A DNA stretch of 64,000 nt from JAWRCU01 sp033542235. GTDB taxonomy: Bacteria; Pseudomonadota; Alphaproteobacteria; Rhizobiales; Rhizobiaceae. Every line of letters begins with the position of its first letter. The stretch's first letter is position 1. The notes beneath the pieces were generated by a model. The model made no database searches, was not told the origin of the DNA, and worked only from the letters and a program-made list of their open reading frames with translations. Positions 16,415 to 25,886 of the stretch are shown here, piece by piece. Location: the NCBI RefSeq assembly GCF_033542235.1, contig NZ_JAWRCU010000024.1, positions 8,184-72,183 of the forward strand, read 5' to 3'. Made by a program: the position numbers and the translations under genes.

Positions 16415-17305
16415 ATGACCTTCGCGATCCAGTTCCTGATCGATGTCCTCAGCCTCGGCGGCGCCTATGCGCTGATGGCGCTCGGACTGGTCATCGTTTA
16501 CGGCATATTGCGGCTGGTGAACTTCGCCTATGGCGAGCTCATAATGGTCGCCGGCTACAGCATGTTCCTGGTCGGTGGCTCCGGCCTGCCCTGGCTCATA
16601 ATGGCGATGGTGGCTGTCGGCATGGCTGTGCTTGCCGGCATCGCAACCGACTATATCGCCTTCCGGCCGGTGCGCGCGAAATCGGTGACGGCGGTGCTGA
16701 TCACCTCCTTCGCCTTCTCGACACTGCTCCAGAACGCGGCGCTTCTCTTCATCTCGCCGCGGCCCCAGACGGTGCCCCTGCCGGACCTCTTCTCCGAGAC
16801 GGTGACGATCGGCGGCGCCATCACGCCGCTGCGCAACCTGATCACTATCGCAGCCGCGGTGATCCTGCTCGCGCTCTTCGCGCTGCTGATGCGCAGGACG
16901 GTGCTCGGCATCGCCATGCGCGCTGCCGCGACCAACTTCACCATGGCCCGCATGCTCGGCGTGCCCGCCAACCTCATCATCTCCTCCGCCTTTGCCATCT
17001 CCGGCTTTCTGGCCGGTGTGGTCGGACTGCTGTGGATCGGCCGCATCGGGACCGTCGTTCCCGGCATCGGGCTGGAGCCGCTGCTCGTTGCCTTCATCGC
17101 CACGGTCATCGGCGGCATGCGCAGCCTTTCCGGCGCGGTCGTCGGCGGTTTCCTGCTGGCATTGATCGACACGACGCTCAACTACACGCTGCCGCAGGAC
17201 CTCCTGAAATTCCGCGACGCCTTCACTTTCAGCCTGGTGATCCTGATCCTGCTCTGGCGGCCGGAGGGGCTGGTCAAAGGGCCGGCCTCGGGACAGCGCA
17301 CGTGA
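16415..17305 (+). CDS. Branched-chain amino acid-type ABC transporter permease (LivH-like), system 2
   Basis: 296 residues of BPD_transp_2 type. The family segment YALMALGLVIVYGILRLVNFAYGELIM lies in the first third, with NFAYGEL in place of NFAHG. The coupling loop is AMRAAATNFTMARMLGVPANLI. Several long hydrophobic stretches place it in the inner membrane. The next gene starts 7 bp after its stop. Confidence 0.9.
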   Translation: MTFAIQFLIDVLSLGGAYALMALGLVIVYGILRLVNFAYGELIMVAGYSMFLVGGSGLPWLIMAMVAVGMAVLAGIATDYIAFRPVRAKSVTAVLITSFAFSTLLQNAALLFISPRPQTVPLPDLFSETVTIGGAITPLRNLITIAAAVILLALFALLMRRTVLGIAMRAAATNFTMARMLGVPANLIISSAFAISGFLAGVVGLLWIGRIGTVVPGIGLEPLLVAFIATVIGGMRSLSGAVVGGFLLALIDTTLNYTLPQDLLKFRDAFTFSLVILILLWRPEGLVKGPASGQRT

Positions 17306-17312
17306 GGAAACA

Positions 17313-18332
17313 ATGAAACAGCACCTCCTCACCGCAGCACTTCTTGCCGGCCTTGTGATCGTCGTCGTGCTCGTCACCCAGGCGCTCGGTATCCGCCTTT
17401 ACGACCGCATCGTGACCAACCTCTGCATTTCGCTCGTGCTGGTACTCGGGTTGCAGCTGTTCATGGGCAATTCCGGCATCCTGTCCTTCGCGCATATGGG
17501 TTTCATGGGGGTAGGGGCCTACACCTCCGCCGTGCTCACCATTCCGGTGCAGATGAAGGGCATGGCGCTGCCGGACCTTTATCCGTTCCTGCACGGTGTC
17601 GAGCTGTCGCCCTATCTGGCGATCGGGGCGGCCGGCATCCTCGCTGCACTGGTGGCCGCTGCCATCTCCTATCCGCTGATGCGGCTTTCGGATGCCGCCG
17701 CAGTGATCACCTCCTTCGCTCTGCTGGTCGTGCTCTACACCGCCATGACGCACTGGAGCGCGCTCACCAATGGACCGCGCACCTTGTTCGGCCTGCCGAA
17801 GGCGACCAATCTCCATCTCGCGGCCCTTGTCGCGATCATCGCTCTCGTGGGTGCGCTGGCCTTCAAGGAGTCGCGAACCGGCCGACTGCTGCGGGCGAGT
17901 CGCGACGACGAACGCGCCGCGGCCGCCATGGGCGTCAACATCCCGGCGCTGCGCTGGCGGGCCTTCATCCTGGCGGCGTTCTTTGCCGGGGTCGGGGGGG
18001 CGCTGTGGGGGCATTTCATCACGTCCTTCTCGCCCAAGGCCTTCTATCTGAAGGAAACCTTCGTGATCCTGTCGATGCTGGTGATCGGCGGCACCAATAC
18101 CGTGACCGGCGCGGTGGTCGGCACCTTCATCGTCACTGCCGCCTACGAAGGACTGCGCGGCGTCGAAGGGGTGCTCAACGACGCGAAGGTGACGGCCGAG
18201 CCGGTGATCGGGCTGACGGAGATCGTGCTGTCGCTCGCGATGATCGCGGTTCTGATCCTGAAGCCCGGTGGGCTGTTTCCCACGCGCGAGATCGGCGCGC
18301 TGATCGCGCGGCGAATGGAGAGGAAAAAATGA
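17313..18332 (+). CDS. Branched-chain amino acid-type ABC transporter permease (LivM-like), system 2
   Basis: 339 residues with the LivM pattern LGLQLFMGNSGILSFAHMGFMGVGAYTSAVL and the cytoplasmic segment RLLRASRDDERAAAAMGVNIPALRWRAF. It completes the second importer. Its stop codon overlaps the ATG of the second isochorismatase-like gene (ATGA), so transport and hydrolysis are translationally coupled. This is good evidence that the enzyme acts on the imported compound. Confidence 0.9.
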   Translation: MKQHLLTAALLAGLVIVVVLVTQALGIRLYDRIVTNLCISLVLVLGLQLFMGNSGILSFAHMGFMGVGAYTSAVLTIPVQMKGMALPDLYPFLHGVELSPYLAIGAAGILAALVAAAISYPLMRLSDAAAVITSFALLVVLYTAMTHWSALTNGPRTLFGLPKATNLHLAALVAIIALVGALAFKESRTGRLLRASRDDERAAAAMGVNIPALRWRAFILAAFFAGVGGALWGHFITSFSPKAFYLKETFVILSMLVIGGTNTVTGAVVGTFIVTAAYEGLRGVEGVLNDAKVTAEPVIGLTEIVLSLAMIAVLILKPGGLFPTREIGALIARRMERKK

Positions 18333-18997
18333 GCTGGAAGACCGCCTACCGTTCCTTCTACTACGCCAATGCAGAAGAGCCGGCCGACATCAGGCTGGAT
18401 CCGGCCACAACGGCGCTGCTCGTGATCGATGTGCAGAACACCTATCTCGCGCCGAAGGACTCTCCGGAAGAGACGGCGCGCTGGCAGCCCTTCTACGACC
18501 GCATGCGGCAGACGGTGATCCCTAATATCGCCAAGCTCATCGCGGAATGCCGGCAGCGTGGGGTGGAAGTAATATTCGCGCGCATAGCCTGCCTGAAGTC
18601 CGACGGGCGCGACCGCTCGCTGAGCCAGAAGAAGCCCGGCTTCAACTACCTGCTCCTGCCGAAAGACCTCGCGGAGGGGCAGATCGTGGAAGAGCTAGCC
18701 CCGCAGGCGGATGATATCACCATTCTGAAAACCACGGACAGCGCGCTGACCGGGACCAATCTCCGGCTGCTGCTCCATAACATGGGCATCAAGGACGTGA
18801 TCTGCGTCGGCATCTTCACGGATCAGTGCGTATCCTCGAGCGTGCGCAGCCTGGCGGACGAAAGCTTCGGAGTGGTCGTGGTGGATGATTGCTGCGCGGC
18901 CGCTACCATGGAGCTGCACCGCCACGAACTGGAGATCATCAACATGATCTACTGCCACGTCGTGCAGCTCGACGAGGTGATCGGCTTCTTCGGGTGA
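18329..18997 (+). CDS. Isochorismatase-like cysteine amidohydrolase (RutB-like), copy 2
   Basis: 222 residues. Catalytic positions are Asp34 in LVIDVQN, Lys134 in TILKTTDSA and Cys167 in IFTDQCVSSSVR. DGRDRSL at residues 92-98 matches the same motif in copy 1 at 6928, so these are related but diverged enzymes in one operon. The ATG overlaps the permease stop, with a GAGAGGAAAAA ribosome site just upstream. It is predicted to hydrolyse an amide or ureido bond in the cytoplasm. The substrate is unknown. Confidence 0.87.
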   Translation: MSWKTAYRSFYYANAEEPADIRLDPATTALLVIDVQNTYLAPKDSPEETARWQPFYDRMRQTVIPNIAKLIAECRQRGVEVIFARIACLKSDGRDRSLSQKKPGFNYLLLPKDLAEGQIVEELAPQADDITILKTTDSALTGTNLRLLLHNMGIKDVICVGIFTDQCVSSSVRSLADESFGVVVVDDCCAAATMELHRHELEIINMIYCHVVQLDEVIGFFG

Positions 18998-19002
18998 GCG
19001 CT

Positions 19003-20334
19003 ATGGATGAGGGGAAGGGGCTCAGCCTCTACGAGCGCGATCAGCAGGCGCTTTCGAAGATGTCCTTCCTGCGCTTCTTTCCATTGGCTGTGGCCGGCGG
19101 CGAGGGTGCGTGGCTGATCGGAGATGACGGGCGCAGGCTGCTCGACTTCTCCGCCTCCTGGGGAGCGGCGAGCCTCGGCCATTCGCATCCGGCAGTACGG
19201 GAGGCGGTCAACAGAGCACTGTCGAGCCAGGCGGGCGCGAGCCATCTGTCCTCCGCCAACCTGCCGGCCGTAGAGCTGGCCGAAAGGCTCCTCGCGATCG
19301 TGCCGGATCGGGCGAGGGGACGCGTTTGGCTTGGACATTCGGGCTCCGACGCCAACGAGACGGTGGCGAGGGCCGTCGTCGCGGCGACCGGCCGGCCGCG
19401 CATCATCTCCTACAAAGGCGCCTATCACGGCGGCACGTCGGGCTCGATGGCGATCTCGGGTCATCCGGTGCAGCAGGGCGTGCCCAAGGCTCCAGGGCTG
19501 ACGCTGATCTCTTATCCCAATGCCCATCGAGACGACGGGGCCGAGTTGGCCGGCAAGGCCGCCTTGGCTGAGCTGGAGACATTGTTCGCCGAGCAGGTGC
19601 CGCCTGACGAGGTAGCAGCACTTTTCCTCGAGCCGATCCAATCGGACGGTGGGATGGTCGTGCCGCCCGACGGCTATTTCCAGTCAGTAGAGGCACTCTG
19701 CCGTAAGCACGGCATCCTGCTCGTCTCGGACGAGGTGAAGGTCGGGCTCGGCCGCACCGGTCGGCTGCACGCCTACGAACATCTCGGCATCGAGCCCGAC
19801 ATCGTGGTGTTCGGCAAAGGGCTCGGCGGCGGGCTGCCTGTATCGGCAGCCATTGGGCCGGAGGCGATCATAAACCACGCTGCGGCCTTCTCCTTCCAGA
19901 CGGTGCATGGCAATCCCGTTTGCGCTGCAGCGGGTTGCGCGGTGCTCGACACGATCGAGCGCAACCAGTTGGCGCGCCATGCTGCCGAGGTCGGCCGCCA
20001 CTTGATCGCTCGGCTGGAAGGACTGAAGCAGAAGCATCCGCTGATCGGCGACGTGCGCGGCCGCGGTCTGGCGATCGGCGTCGAGCTGGTCCAGGACCGA
20101 GCAGGGAAAGCACCGGCGAAGACCGAGACGGCGCTGACCGTGTTTCGCGCCTTCGAGCTCGGACTGGTCGTCTTCTATGTCGGCGTAAACTCCAACGTGC
20201 TCGAATTCACGCCGCCGTTGACGCTGACCATTCCGGAAGCCGACGCCGGGGTGGAACTGCTCGACCAGGCGCTGACCGACGTCGCGGCAGGGCGGGTGAA
20301 TGCGGCCGCGCTCACAGCCTTCGCGGGATGGTAA
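19003..20334 (+). CDS. Class III aminotransferase (omega-aminotransferase family)
   Basis: 443 residues. The PLP pocket is visible: GHSGSDANE (111-119), YKGAYHGGTSG, SDEVKVGLGRTG with Asp243, and the Schiff-base Lys272 in VVFGKGLGGGLP. It resembles 4-aminobutyrate and related omega-aminotransferases and would transaminate the amine released by the upstream hydrolases. Two starts are possible. ATG 19003 is used here. An in-frame GTG at 18994 overlaps the previous stop as GTGA, the coupling style used elsewhere in this operon. It is the last gene of the operon. Confidence 0.88.
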   Translation: MDEGKGLSLYERDQQALSKMSFLRFFPLAVAGGEGAWLIGDDGRRLLDFSASWGAASLGHSHPAVREAVNRALSSQAGASHLSSANLPAVELAERLLAIVPDRARGRVWLGHSGSDANETVARAVVAATGRPRIISYKGAYHGGTSGSMAISGHPVQQGVPKAPGLTLISYPNAHRDDGAELAGKAALAELETLFAEQVPPDEVAALFLEPIQSDGGMVVPPDGYFQSVEALCRKHGILLVSDEVKVGLGRTGRLHAYEHLGIEPDIVVFGKGLGGGLPVSAAIGPEAIINHAAAFSFQTVHGNPVCAAAGCAVLDTIERNQLARHAAEVGRHLIARLEGLKQKHPLIGDVRGRGLAIGVELVQDRAGKAPAKTETALTVFRAFELGLVVFYVGVNSNVLEFTPPLTLTIPEADAGVELLDQALTDVAAGRVNAAALTAFAGW

Positions 20335-20440
20335 AGTATCTCGCGCGCGGGGTGTTCTGGTTTTAGGCGGTAGGCTCACGGGCTTTTGATCGAGACGCGA
20401 CTGAGTTTACGGCCCGGACGACAGCTTGTAGTTTGGACCC

Positions 20441-20878
20441 ATGGCCCTCAAACGGATGGACAACATAGGAATCGTCGTCGATGACCTCGGGCAGACGATC
20501 GATTTCTTTCGCGAGCTCGGCCTTGAGCTCGAAGGGCGGGCCACGATCGAAGGAGAATGGGCCGGGCGTGTCACTGGATTGGGCGATCAGCGCGTCGAGA
20601 TTGCCATGATGCGCACCCCGGACGGCCACAGCCGGCTCGAGCTGTCCCGCTTCCTCGAGCCGCCTGCCGTCGCGGATCACCGCAACGCCCCGGTCAACGC
20701 TCTGGGCTACCTTCGCGTCATGTTCGCCGTGGACGACCTCGACGAGACGCTTGAAAGGCTTCGCAATCGCGGCGCGCAGCTCGTAGGCGAAGTAGTCCAG
20801 TATAAAGAGGCGTATCGGCTCTGCTACATCCGCGGGCCCGAAGGGCTTCTCATCGGACTCGCCCAAGAACTCAGCTGA
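20441..20878 (+). CDS. VOC (glyoxalase/bleomycin-resistance fold) family protein
   Basis: 145 residues with two beta-alpha-beta-beta-beta modules: MDNIGIVVDDLGQTIDFFRELG at the start, and YLRVMFAVDDLDETLERLRNRGAQLVGEVVQY followed by CYIRGPEGLLIGLAQEL in the second half. The fold hosts metal-dependent dioxygenases, isomerases and resistance proteins, and nothing here picks one. It lies alone between the aminotransferase (107-bp gap) and the oppositely oriented shc gene, with which it converges. Confidence 0.85.
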   Translation: MALKRMDNIGIVVDDLGQTIDFFRELGLELEGRATIEGEWAGRVTGLGDQRVEIAMMRTPDGHSRLELSRFLEPPAVADHRNAPVNALGYLRVMFAVDDLDETLERLRNRGAQLVGEVVQYKEAYRLCYIRGPEGLLIGLAQELS

Positions 20879-20957
20879 GGGCACGACGACGAGATTGACG
20901 ATGCCCTCATGGCCGGCGGGATGTCGGTATCGGTCTTTCACCGCCGGGCGGCTCAAC

Positions 20958-22922
20958 TCACATGCCAAAGCTGGTGGCGCCGCCTCCGATAACGTTCCGG
21001 TAGCGCGCCAAAGCCCACAGGGGAAAGAATTTCGGATAGCCGTGGTACCGCAGGTAGAAAGCGCGGGGAAAACCGGTGCCGGTGTATTGATCCTCCTCCC
21101 AAAACCCATCCGATTTTTGGGTCCGCAGAAGGAAGTCGATCCCGCGCGCAACTGCGGGATGACTGACCGCGCCTGCGGCCATGAGGCCGAGCAATGCCCA
21201 GGAGGTCTGTGACGCGGTGCTCGCGACGGCCTGGTGGTGCCGATAGTCGAGCGCGTAGCTTGCTGCCCCTTCGCCCCATCCCCCGTCGGCATTCTGGATG
21301 GAGAGGAGCCAGCTTACTGCCTGCCGGATTTGGGGCGATTCAGGCGGCATGCCAATCGCGCTGAGGCCGCATAGAGCCGACCATGTGCCGTAAATGTAGT
21401 TCATGCCCCATCGGCCATACCAGCTTCCGTCAGGTCGTTGCTTCCGAGAAAGATAGGCCAACGCCTTGCTGAGGCTGTGGCTCGCTGGCGGACGTTCTCC
21501 GAATTGGGCGAACATCGATACGCAGCGGGCAGTGACGTCCTCGCTCGGCGGGTCCGGCAGGGCGCCGTGATCGGCGAATGGGATGTTGTTGAGATAAAGG
21601 TATTCATTGTCGGCATCGAAGGCCGCCCAACCGCCGCTGCGGCTCTGCAGCCCGAGAATCCACTCGCGCCCGCGCTCGATTGCGGACTGAAATCGATGGT
21701 GGCCGAGAATCTTCTGAATGCGGTCCATGGCCATCACAACAACGGCGGTGTCGTCCAGATCGGGATAATGCGGGTTCGCGTATTGAAATGCCCAGCCACC
21801 TGGCCGCGTATCCGGGCGACGAGCAGTCCAGTCCCCGGCGACATCGAGCACCTGAAGCTGTTGGAGCCATGTTAGGCCGGCATCCGCGGCACGGAGCGCG
21901 GGTCCGGTGCCAGCCTCGAGGAGCGCATGGCATGCGAGCGCGGTGTCCCAGACCGGTGACACGCAGGGCTGGCAGTAGGCCTCCTCGGCCTTTGTGACGA
22001 GCAGCCGCTCGATGGAGGCGCGGGCCGTCACATAATCCGGATGATCGTGATCCCAACCGAGTACATCGAACATCATGACCGAGTTGGCCATGGCGGGGAA
22101 GATCGCGCCAAGTCCATCCTTGCCGTTGAGCCGCTCGGTAACGAACGATACGGCCTTGTCGATCGCCCGCTTCCGGATGCCTTTCGGAAAAAACGGCTCC
22201 GCCAGGCGCAAAACCGCGTCGATGCCCGCAAAGAAGAGGAAAAGCGACCGCTTTTGGTGGGGTGCTCTCGAGCGAGGACCGACGTTTCTCGGCGAGCCCA
22301 GGAAGAGCTCATCGATTCCTACGCCCTTGGGATTGCGGGCCGTCGGCTTCAGCGCCTGGAGGACCAGGAGCGGCACGATCACCGTCCTTGCCCAGTAGGA
22401 TATTTTGGATAGATGGAATGGAAACCAGCGCGGCAGCAGCATGATCTCCACCGGCATGACGGGCACCGCGCGCCACGGCAGTATGCCGTAGAGTGCCAAC
22501 AGGATTCGGGTGAAGACATTGCTCTCTTCTGCCCCGCCTCGTGCGCGGATTGCTTCGCAGGCGCGCCGCATATGCTCCGCCCCCGGGTCGTCGCCGATCA
22601 TATTCAGGGCGAAATAGGCTTTTACGCTGGCGCTCATGTCGAACTCGCCATCGTGAAAAAGCGGCCAGCCACCGCTTGCACGTTGGATGCGGCGCAGATA
22701 GGCGGCGATCTTCGCTTCCAGTGACGCGTCAACGGGCTCACCGAGATAATGCCGCAACAGTACGTATTCCGCCGGGATGGTCGCATCGGCCTCCAGTTCG
22801 AAGATCCAGTGGCCGTCGGGATGCTGGCAGACGAGCAGCGCTTCGGAGGCTGCACCGATCGCGCGCTCCAGCTTTGAGGCATCTGGGCCGCCGACGCTCT
22901 GATCGATTGATGTATCGGACAT
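20958..22922 (-). CDS. shc: Squalene-hopene cyclase
   Basis: 654 residues from the ATG at 22922, five bases beyond the hpnE stop. Longer in-frame starts would reach into hpnE. The catalytic DxDD box is DLDD at about residues 388-391 (YPDLDDTAVV). Several QW repeats are visible, including QHPDGHW, QRASGGW, QSRSGGW, QKRPDGSW, QNADGGW and QKSDGFW. It converts squalene to hopene and diplopterol at the inner membrane. It is the last gene of the hpnBCDE-shc operon. The typical C-terminal segment AFYLRYHGYPKFFPLWALARYR is intact. Confidence 0.97.
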   Translation of the reverse strand: MSDTSIDQSVGGPDASKLERAIGAASEALLVCQHPDGHWIFELEADATIPAEYVLLRHYLGEPVDASLEAKIAAYLRRIQRASGGWPLFHDGEFDMSASVKAYFALNMIGDDPGAEHMRRACEAIRARGGAEESNVFTRILLALYGILPWRAVPVMPVEIMLLPRWFPFHLSKISYWARTVIVPLLVLQALKPTARNPKGVGIDELFLGSPRNVGPRSRAPHQKRSLFLFFAGIDAVLRLAEPFFPKGIRKRAIDKAVSFVTERLNGKDGLGAIFPAMANSVMMFDVLGWDHDHPDYVTARASIERLLVTKAEEAYCQPCVSPVWDTALACHALLEAGTGPALRAADAGLTWLQQLQVLDVAGDWTARRPDTRPGGWAFQYANPHYPDLDDTAVVVMAMDRIQKILGHHRFQSAIERGREWILGLQSRSGGWAAFDADNEYLYLNNIPFADHGALPDPPSEDVTARCVSMFAQFGERPPASHSLSKALAYLSRKQRPDGSWYGRWGMNYIYGTWSALCGLSAIGMPPESPQIRQAVSWLLSIQNADGGWGEGAASYALDYRHHQAVASTASQTSWALLGLMAAGAVSHPAVARGIDFLLRTQKSDGFWEEDQYTGTGFPRAFYLRYHGYPKFFPLWALARYRNVIGGGATSFGM

Positions 22923-22927
22923 GTTGC

Positions 22928-24178
22928 TTAGGGTGCGCTCGTGTTGAGGATCAGTTCGGCCGCCCGATTGCCTGACCGGACTGCCCCCTCGATCGTTGCG
23001 GGCAATCCTGTTGCTGTCCAATCCCCGGCAAGAACAAGATTACGCCACCTTGTGTGAGCGCTGGGGCGCTTTGCATCCTCCTGCGGCAGGGCAGCGAAAG
23101 TCGCCCGCCGTTCCCGGATGATCTGCCAGGGGGGCATGGGAGAGACTATGTCAGCCACCTCGGCGACTTCCTCCCAGATCCGGCTGGCAAGCTCCTCTCG
23201 GGGTGTCTCGAGCAAGCGGTCGGCGGCACTGATCGTAACGGAGAGGCGGTCCGGGAAAGCGAATAGCCATTCGATCTCTCCATTGATCACCCCGGTAATG
23301 GGCGCGACGCCAGCTGGCACGGGAATACGGAAATGCGCGTTGACGATAGTCCGGGATTCGACCGGGGTGATCAGTTCAGGAACAAGCGAGGCCGCGACGG
23401 CCGGTGGAACGGCAAGAATGACGGCATCTTCCTTCGCTAGCGGCACCGAAGCGCCGGCGAAATCCAACGCCGTAATGTGGTCGTCGTCGAAGGCAAGCGC
23501 GCGCAATCGCTGGCTGAGGGCGAGCGCTCCTCCATGCGTCTCGACAAATCGCAGCGCAGGTTCGACGAATGCGCTCGAGAGGCCTCCCTGGGCGACCAGC
23601 GGGCGATAATTGCGTCCGCCTGCCGCCAGCGACTCGCGAAGCACAGCCCAGGCCAGGGCTGCCGACGCCTTCTGCGGCTCTGTGTTGAGGACGGCGCGGA
23701 AGAAGGGATCAATCAGCCGCTCGTAGAGCGTCCCCTTACAATCCAACACGTCACCGATTGCCTTGTGCGGTCCTGCCCAAAGGAAGCGCAACAGGACCAG
23801 ATAATCGAGGGAGCGTGTGCCGGGCACGCGACGCTGACGAGCGAAGAGCCACCATGGAAGACGGCCGTCGTTAGGGCGGAGCGTCCATCGTTCGCCGCTC
23901 GCAAGATCGACAAACGGGAACTCCGCTTTTGACGGTCCTGTTACGCGATCGAGTGCCCCGATCTTCTCGAGATAGGAAAGAGCCGCCTGGTTGCCCGAAA
24001 GCAGAAGATGGTTGCCGTTGTCGATGGTCATATCGAGGATCGGATCATGATATGACCGGCATCGGCCGCCCGCCTGATTTGCAGCTTCGTAGACCGTCAC
24101 AGGAATGCCAGACGACGCCAGCCGCACCGCCGCCGAAAGGCCGGCAAGTCCTGCACCGATGATGTGAACCGCGCGCAT
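22928..24178 (-). CDS. hpnE: Hydroxysqualene dehydroxylase HpnE
   Basis: 416 residues. The ATG at 24178 overlaps the hpnD stop (ATGA) and is directly followed by the FAD dinucleotide motif VHIIGAGLAGLSAAVRLASSG. The C-terminus has NLVLAGDWTATGLPATIEGAVRSGNRAAELIL, the family's FAD-contact segment. It reduces hydroxysqualene to squalene. Together with HpnC and HpnD it replaces a single squalene synthase. A longer version starting at 24253 would overlap hpnD extensively and lacks family support. Confidence 0.95.
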   Translation of the reverse strand: MRAVHIIGAGLAGLSAAVRLASSGIPVTVYEAANQAGGRCRSYHDPILDMTIDNGNHLLLSGNQAALSYLEKIGALDRVTGPSKAEFPFVDLASGERWTLRPNDGRLPWWLFARQRRVPGTRSLDYLVLLRFLWAGPHKAIGDVLDCKGTLYERLIDPFFRAVLNTEPQKASAALAWAVLRESLAAGGRNYRPLVAQGGLSSAFVEPALRFVETHGGALALSQRLRALAFDDDHITALDFAGASVPLAKEDAVILAVPPAVAASLVPELITPVESRTIVNAHFRIPVPAGVAPITGVINGEIEWLFAFPDRLSVTISAADRLLETPREELASRIWEEVAEVADIVSPMPPWQIIRERRATFAALPQEDAKRPSAHTRWRNLVLAGDWTATGLPATIEGAVRSGNRAAELILNTSAP

Positions 24179-25017
24179 CACACGACGTAGCGCAGAACGA
24201 TCCAGAGGAGTTGGCGCGGGCGAAGGCGCACCGGCGCGCGCGGTGCGCGCCACCCTCGCGCCGTCAGGCGATTGAGCATCATGCGGTAGGCGGCAGCCAT
24301 GCTGCGCGGTGTCCGCACGATCCGGCGCGGGCTGCGTGCCATGATCATCTCAGCTTGGGTGAAATGCTGATGCGCTCGGGCAGCGATCATGAGGCAGGCC
24401 TTGTCAATCGCTGGATCCGATAACACCGTCAGCGGGTCGGATGTAGTTATTCCCGCATCATCCAGGGCTTCCCTCGGAAGATACAGGCGACCGATCGTGG
24501 CGTCCTCGTCGAGGTCACGCAAGATATTGGTGAGCTGCAACGCGCGCCCCAGGTGATGCGCGAGGGCAATGCCTGCATTCTCTTCCATCCCGAATACGCG
24601 GACGCTCAGCCTTCCGACCGCGCAGGCCACTCGATCGCAGTAGATATCGAGTGTCGAAAGATCGGGTGCTCGCATCGCCGATACCACGTCCATTCGCATT
24701 CCTTCGATGATTGCCAGAAAATCCTCTCGGCGAAGGTCGAATGTGCTTACTGCATCGGCGAGCTGCCGCAGGTTTGAGAGCGGCTTGCCTGCATAGACAG
24801 CGTCGATCTGGCTGCGCCAGTGCTGCAATTGCTCGAGGCGGATCTCGGAGTCGGCCTGGTACCCATCAGCGATGTCGTCGACAGCCCGGCAGAACGAATA
24901 GATCTCGAACATCGCCTGGCGCTGCGGCTGGGGCAAGATCCGCATTGCTGCATAGAATGAGCTGCCCGATGCGCGCCGCGCGGCTTCCGATGAAGGTAAG
25001 CCGCTGTCAATCATCAT
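24178..25017 (-). CDS. hpnD: Presqualene diphosphate synthase HpnD
   Basis: 279 residues from the ATG at 25017 that overlaps the hpnC stop. It is a trans-isoprenyl diphosphate synthase of the squalene/phytoene synthase fold. The first aspartate-rich motif is CRAVDDIAD (about residues 43-51) and the second region is ALQLTNILRDLDEDATIGRLYLP. It joins two farnesyl diphosphates into presqualene diphosphate. The four-base overlaps on both sides indicate tight coupling within hpnB-C-D-E-shc. Confidence 0.95.
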   Translation of the reverse strand: MMIDSGLPSSEAARRASGSSFYAAMRILPQPQRQAMFEIYSFCRAVDDIADGYQADSEIRLEQLQHWRSQIDAVYAGKPLSNLRQLADAVSTFDLRREDFLAIIEGMRMDVVSAMRAPDLSTLDIYCDRVACAVGRLSVRVFGMEENAGIALAHHLGRALQLTNILRDLDEDATIGRLYLPREALDDAGITTSDPLTVLSDPAIDKACLMIAARAHQHFTQAEMIMARSPRRIVRTPRSMAAAYRMMLNRLTARGWRAPRAPVRLRPRQLLWIVLRYVV

Positions 25018-25886
25018 TCGTGCTTCACAGATAGGGAAAGGCGAGAGCCAATCCGCTGCGAAACGCCCTTGAGGGCTGCGCGGCAACTGGTCGCCGCCAC
25101 TTCGAGCGCGCCGAGATGCATGCGCTGGCCCAACGGATCGCGGCCGGCGATATAGCGCGTCAGACGCAGCGCGAGCATATGAATAACCGCAATCTCAAGT
25201 GCAAGCCGGGTATTGCGCACCAGCACCGGAAGGTCATCCCCTTGCCGCAGGAGGTCTTCAGCGCGTCGAGCCAGGCTCGCAAGGCAGCGGCGAAGCTGCG
25301 GAGAAGCGGTCGCTTCTCCGAGCGCCTCGGTCCCGAGGCCAAAAGCCTCAAGTGCATCCTCGGGCAAATAGATACGGTCAAGCTTGCGAAAGTCGTCGCC
25401 ACAATCCTGCAGGTGGTTGATGATCTGCAAGGCCGCACAGATTGAGTCCGATGCCGACCATGTGGCGCGGCTTTCGCCGTGAACGTCGAGCACGAAGCGT
25501 CCGACGGGCATGGCGGAGTACCTGCAGTAATTCAGGAGGTCGTTCCAGTCGGCATAGCGACGCTTGACCACATCGAGCCGGAACGCCTTGAGGAGGTCTT
25601 GCGCGTGGTGAGGCGCAAGTTCGCGTTCGGCAAGCGCCCGACGCAATGCGGAAGCTTCCTCGCTCCAGTTGCCGAAGCCGAGAAGATCTCCTTCCATACG
25701 GTCCAGCAGATCGAGCTTGTCCTGAGCTCGGAGAGAGGGATGGTCGGCGATGTCGTCGGCGGTGCGGACAAATTCGTAGAAGGCAAGGATCACGTCGCGA
25801 TGACGACGAGGGATCAGTCGCGATGCCACCGGGAAGTTTTCATCGCGGTACGTCTTTCCGGAGCGAAAGGCGCTTGGAGCTGTCAT
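25014..25886 (-). CDS. hpnC: Hydroxysqualene synthase HpnC
   Basis: 290 residues from the ATG at 25886, overlapping the hpnB stop as ATGA. The 140-codon upstream extension of the frame is antisense-like sequence inside hpnB and is rejected. The squalene/phytoene synthase fold shows the first Asp motif RTADDIADHP (41-50) and the second LQDCGDDFRKLDRIYLPEDAL. It converts presqualene diphosphate to hydroxysqualene. Confidence 0.95.
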   Translation of the reverse strand: MTAPSAFRSGKTYRDENFPVASRLIPRRHRDVILAFYEFVRTADDIADHPSLRAQDKLDLLDRMEGDLLGFGNWSEEASALRRALAERELAPHHAQDLLKAFRLDVVKRRYADWNDLLNYCRYSAMPVGRFVLDVHGESRATWSASDSICAALQIINHLQDCGDDFRKLDRIYLPEDALEAFGLGTEALGEATASPQLRRCLASLARRAEDLLRQGDDLPVLVRNTRLALEIAVIHMLALRLTRYIAGRDPLGQRMHLGALEVAATSCRAALKGVSQRIGSRLSLSVKHE

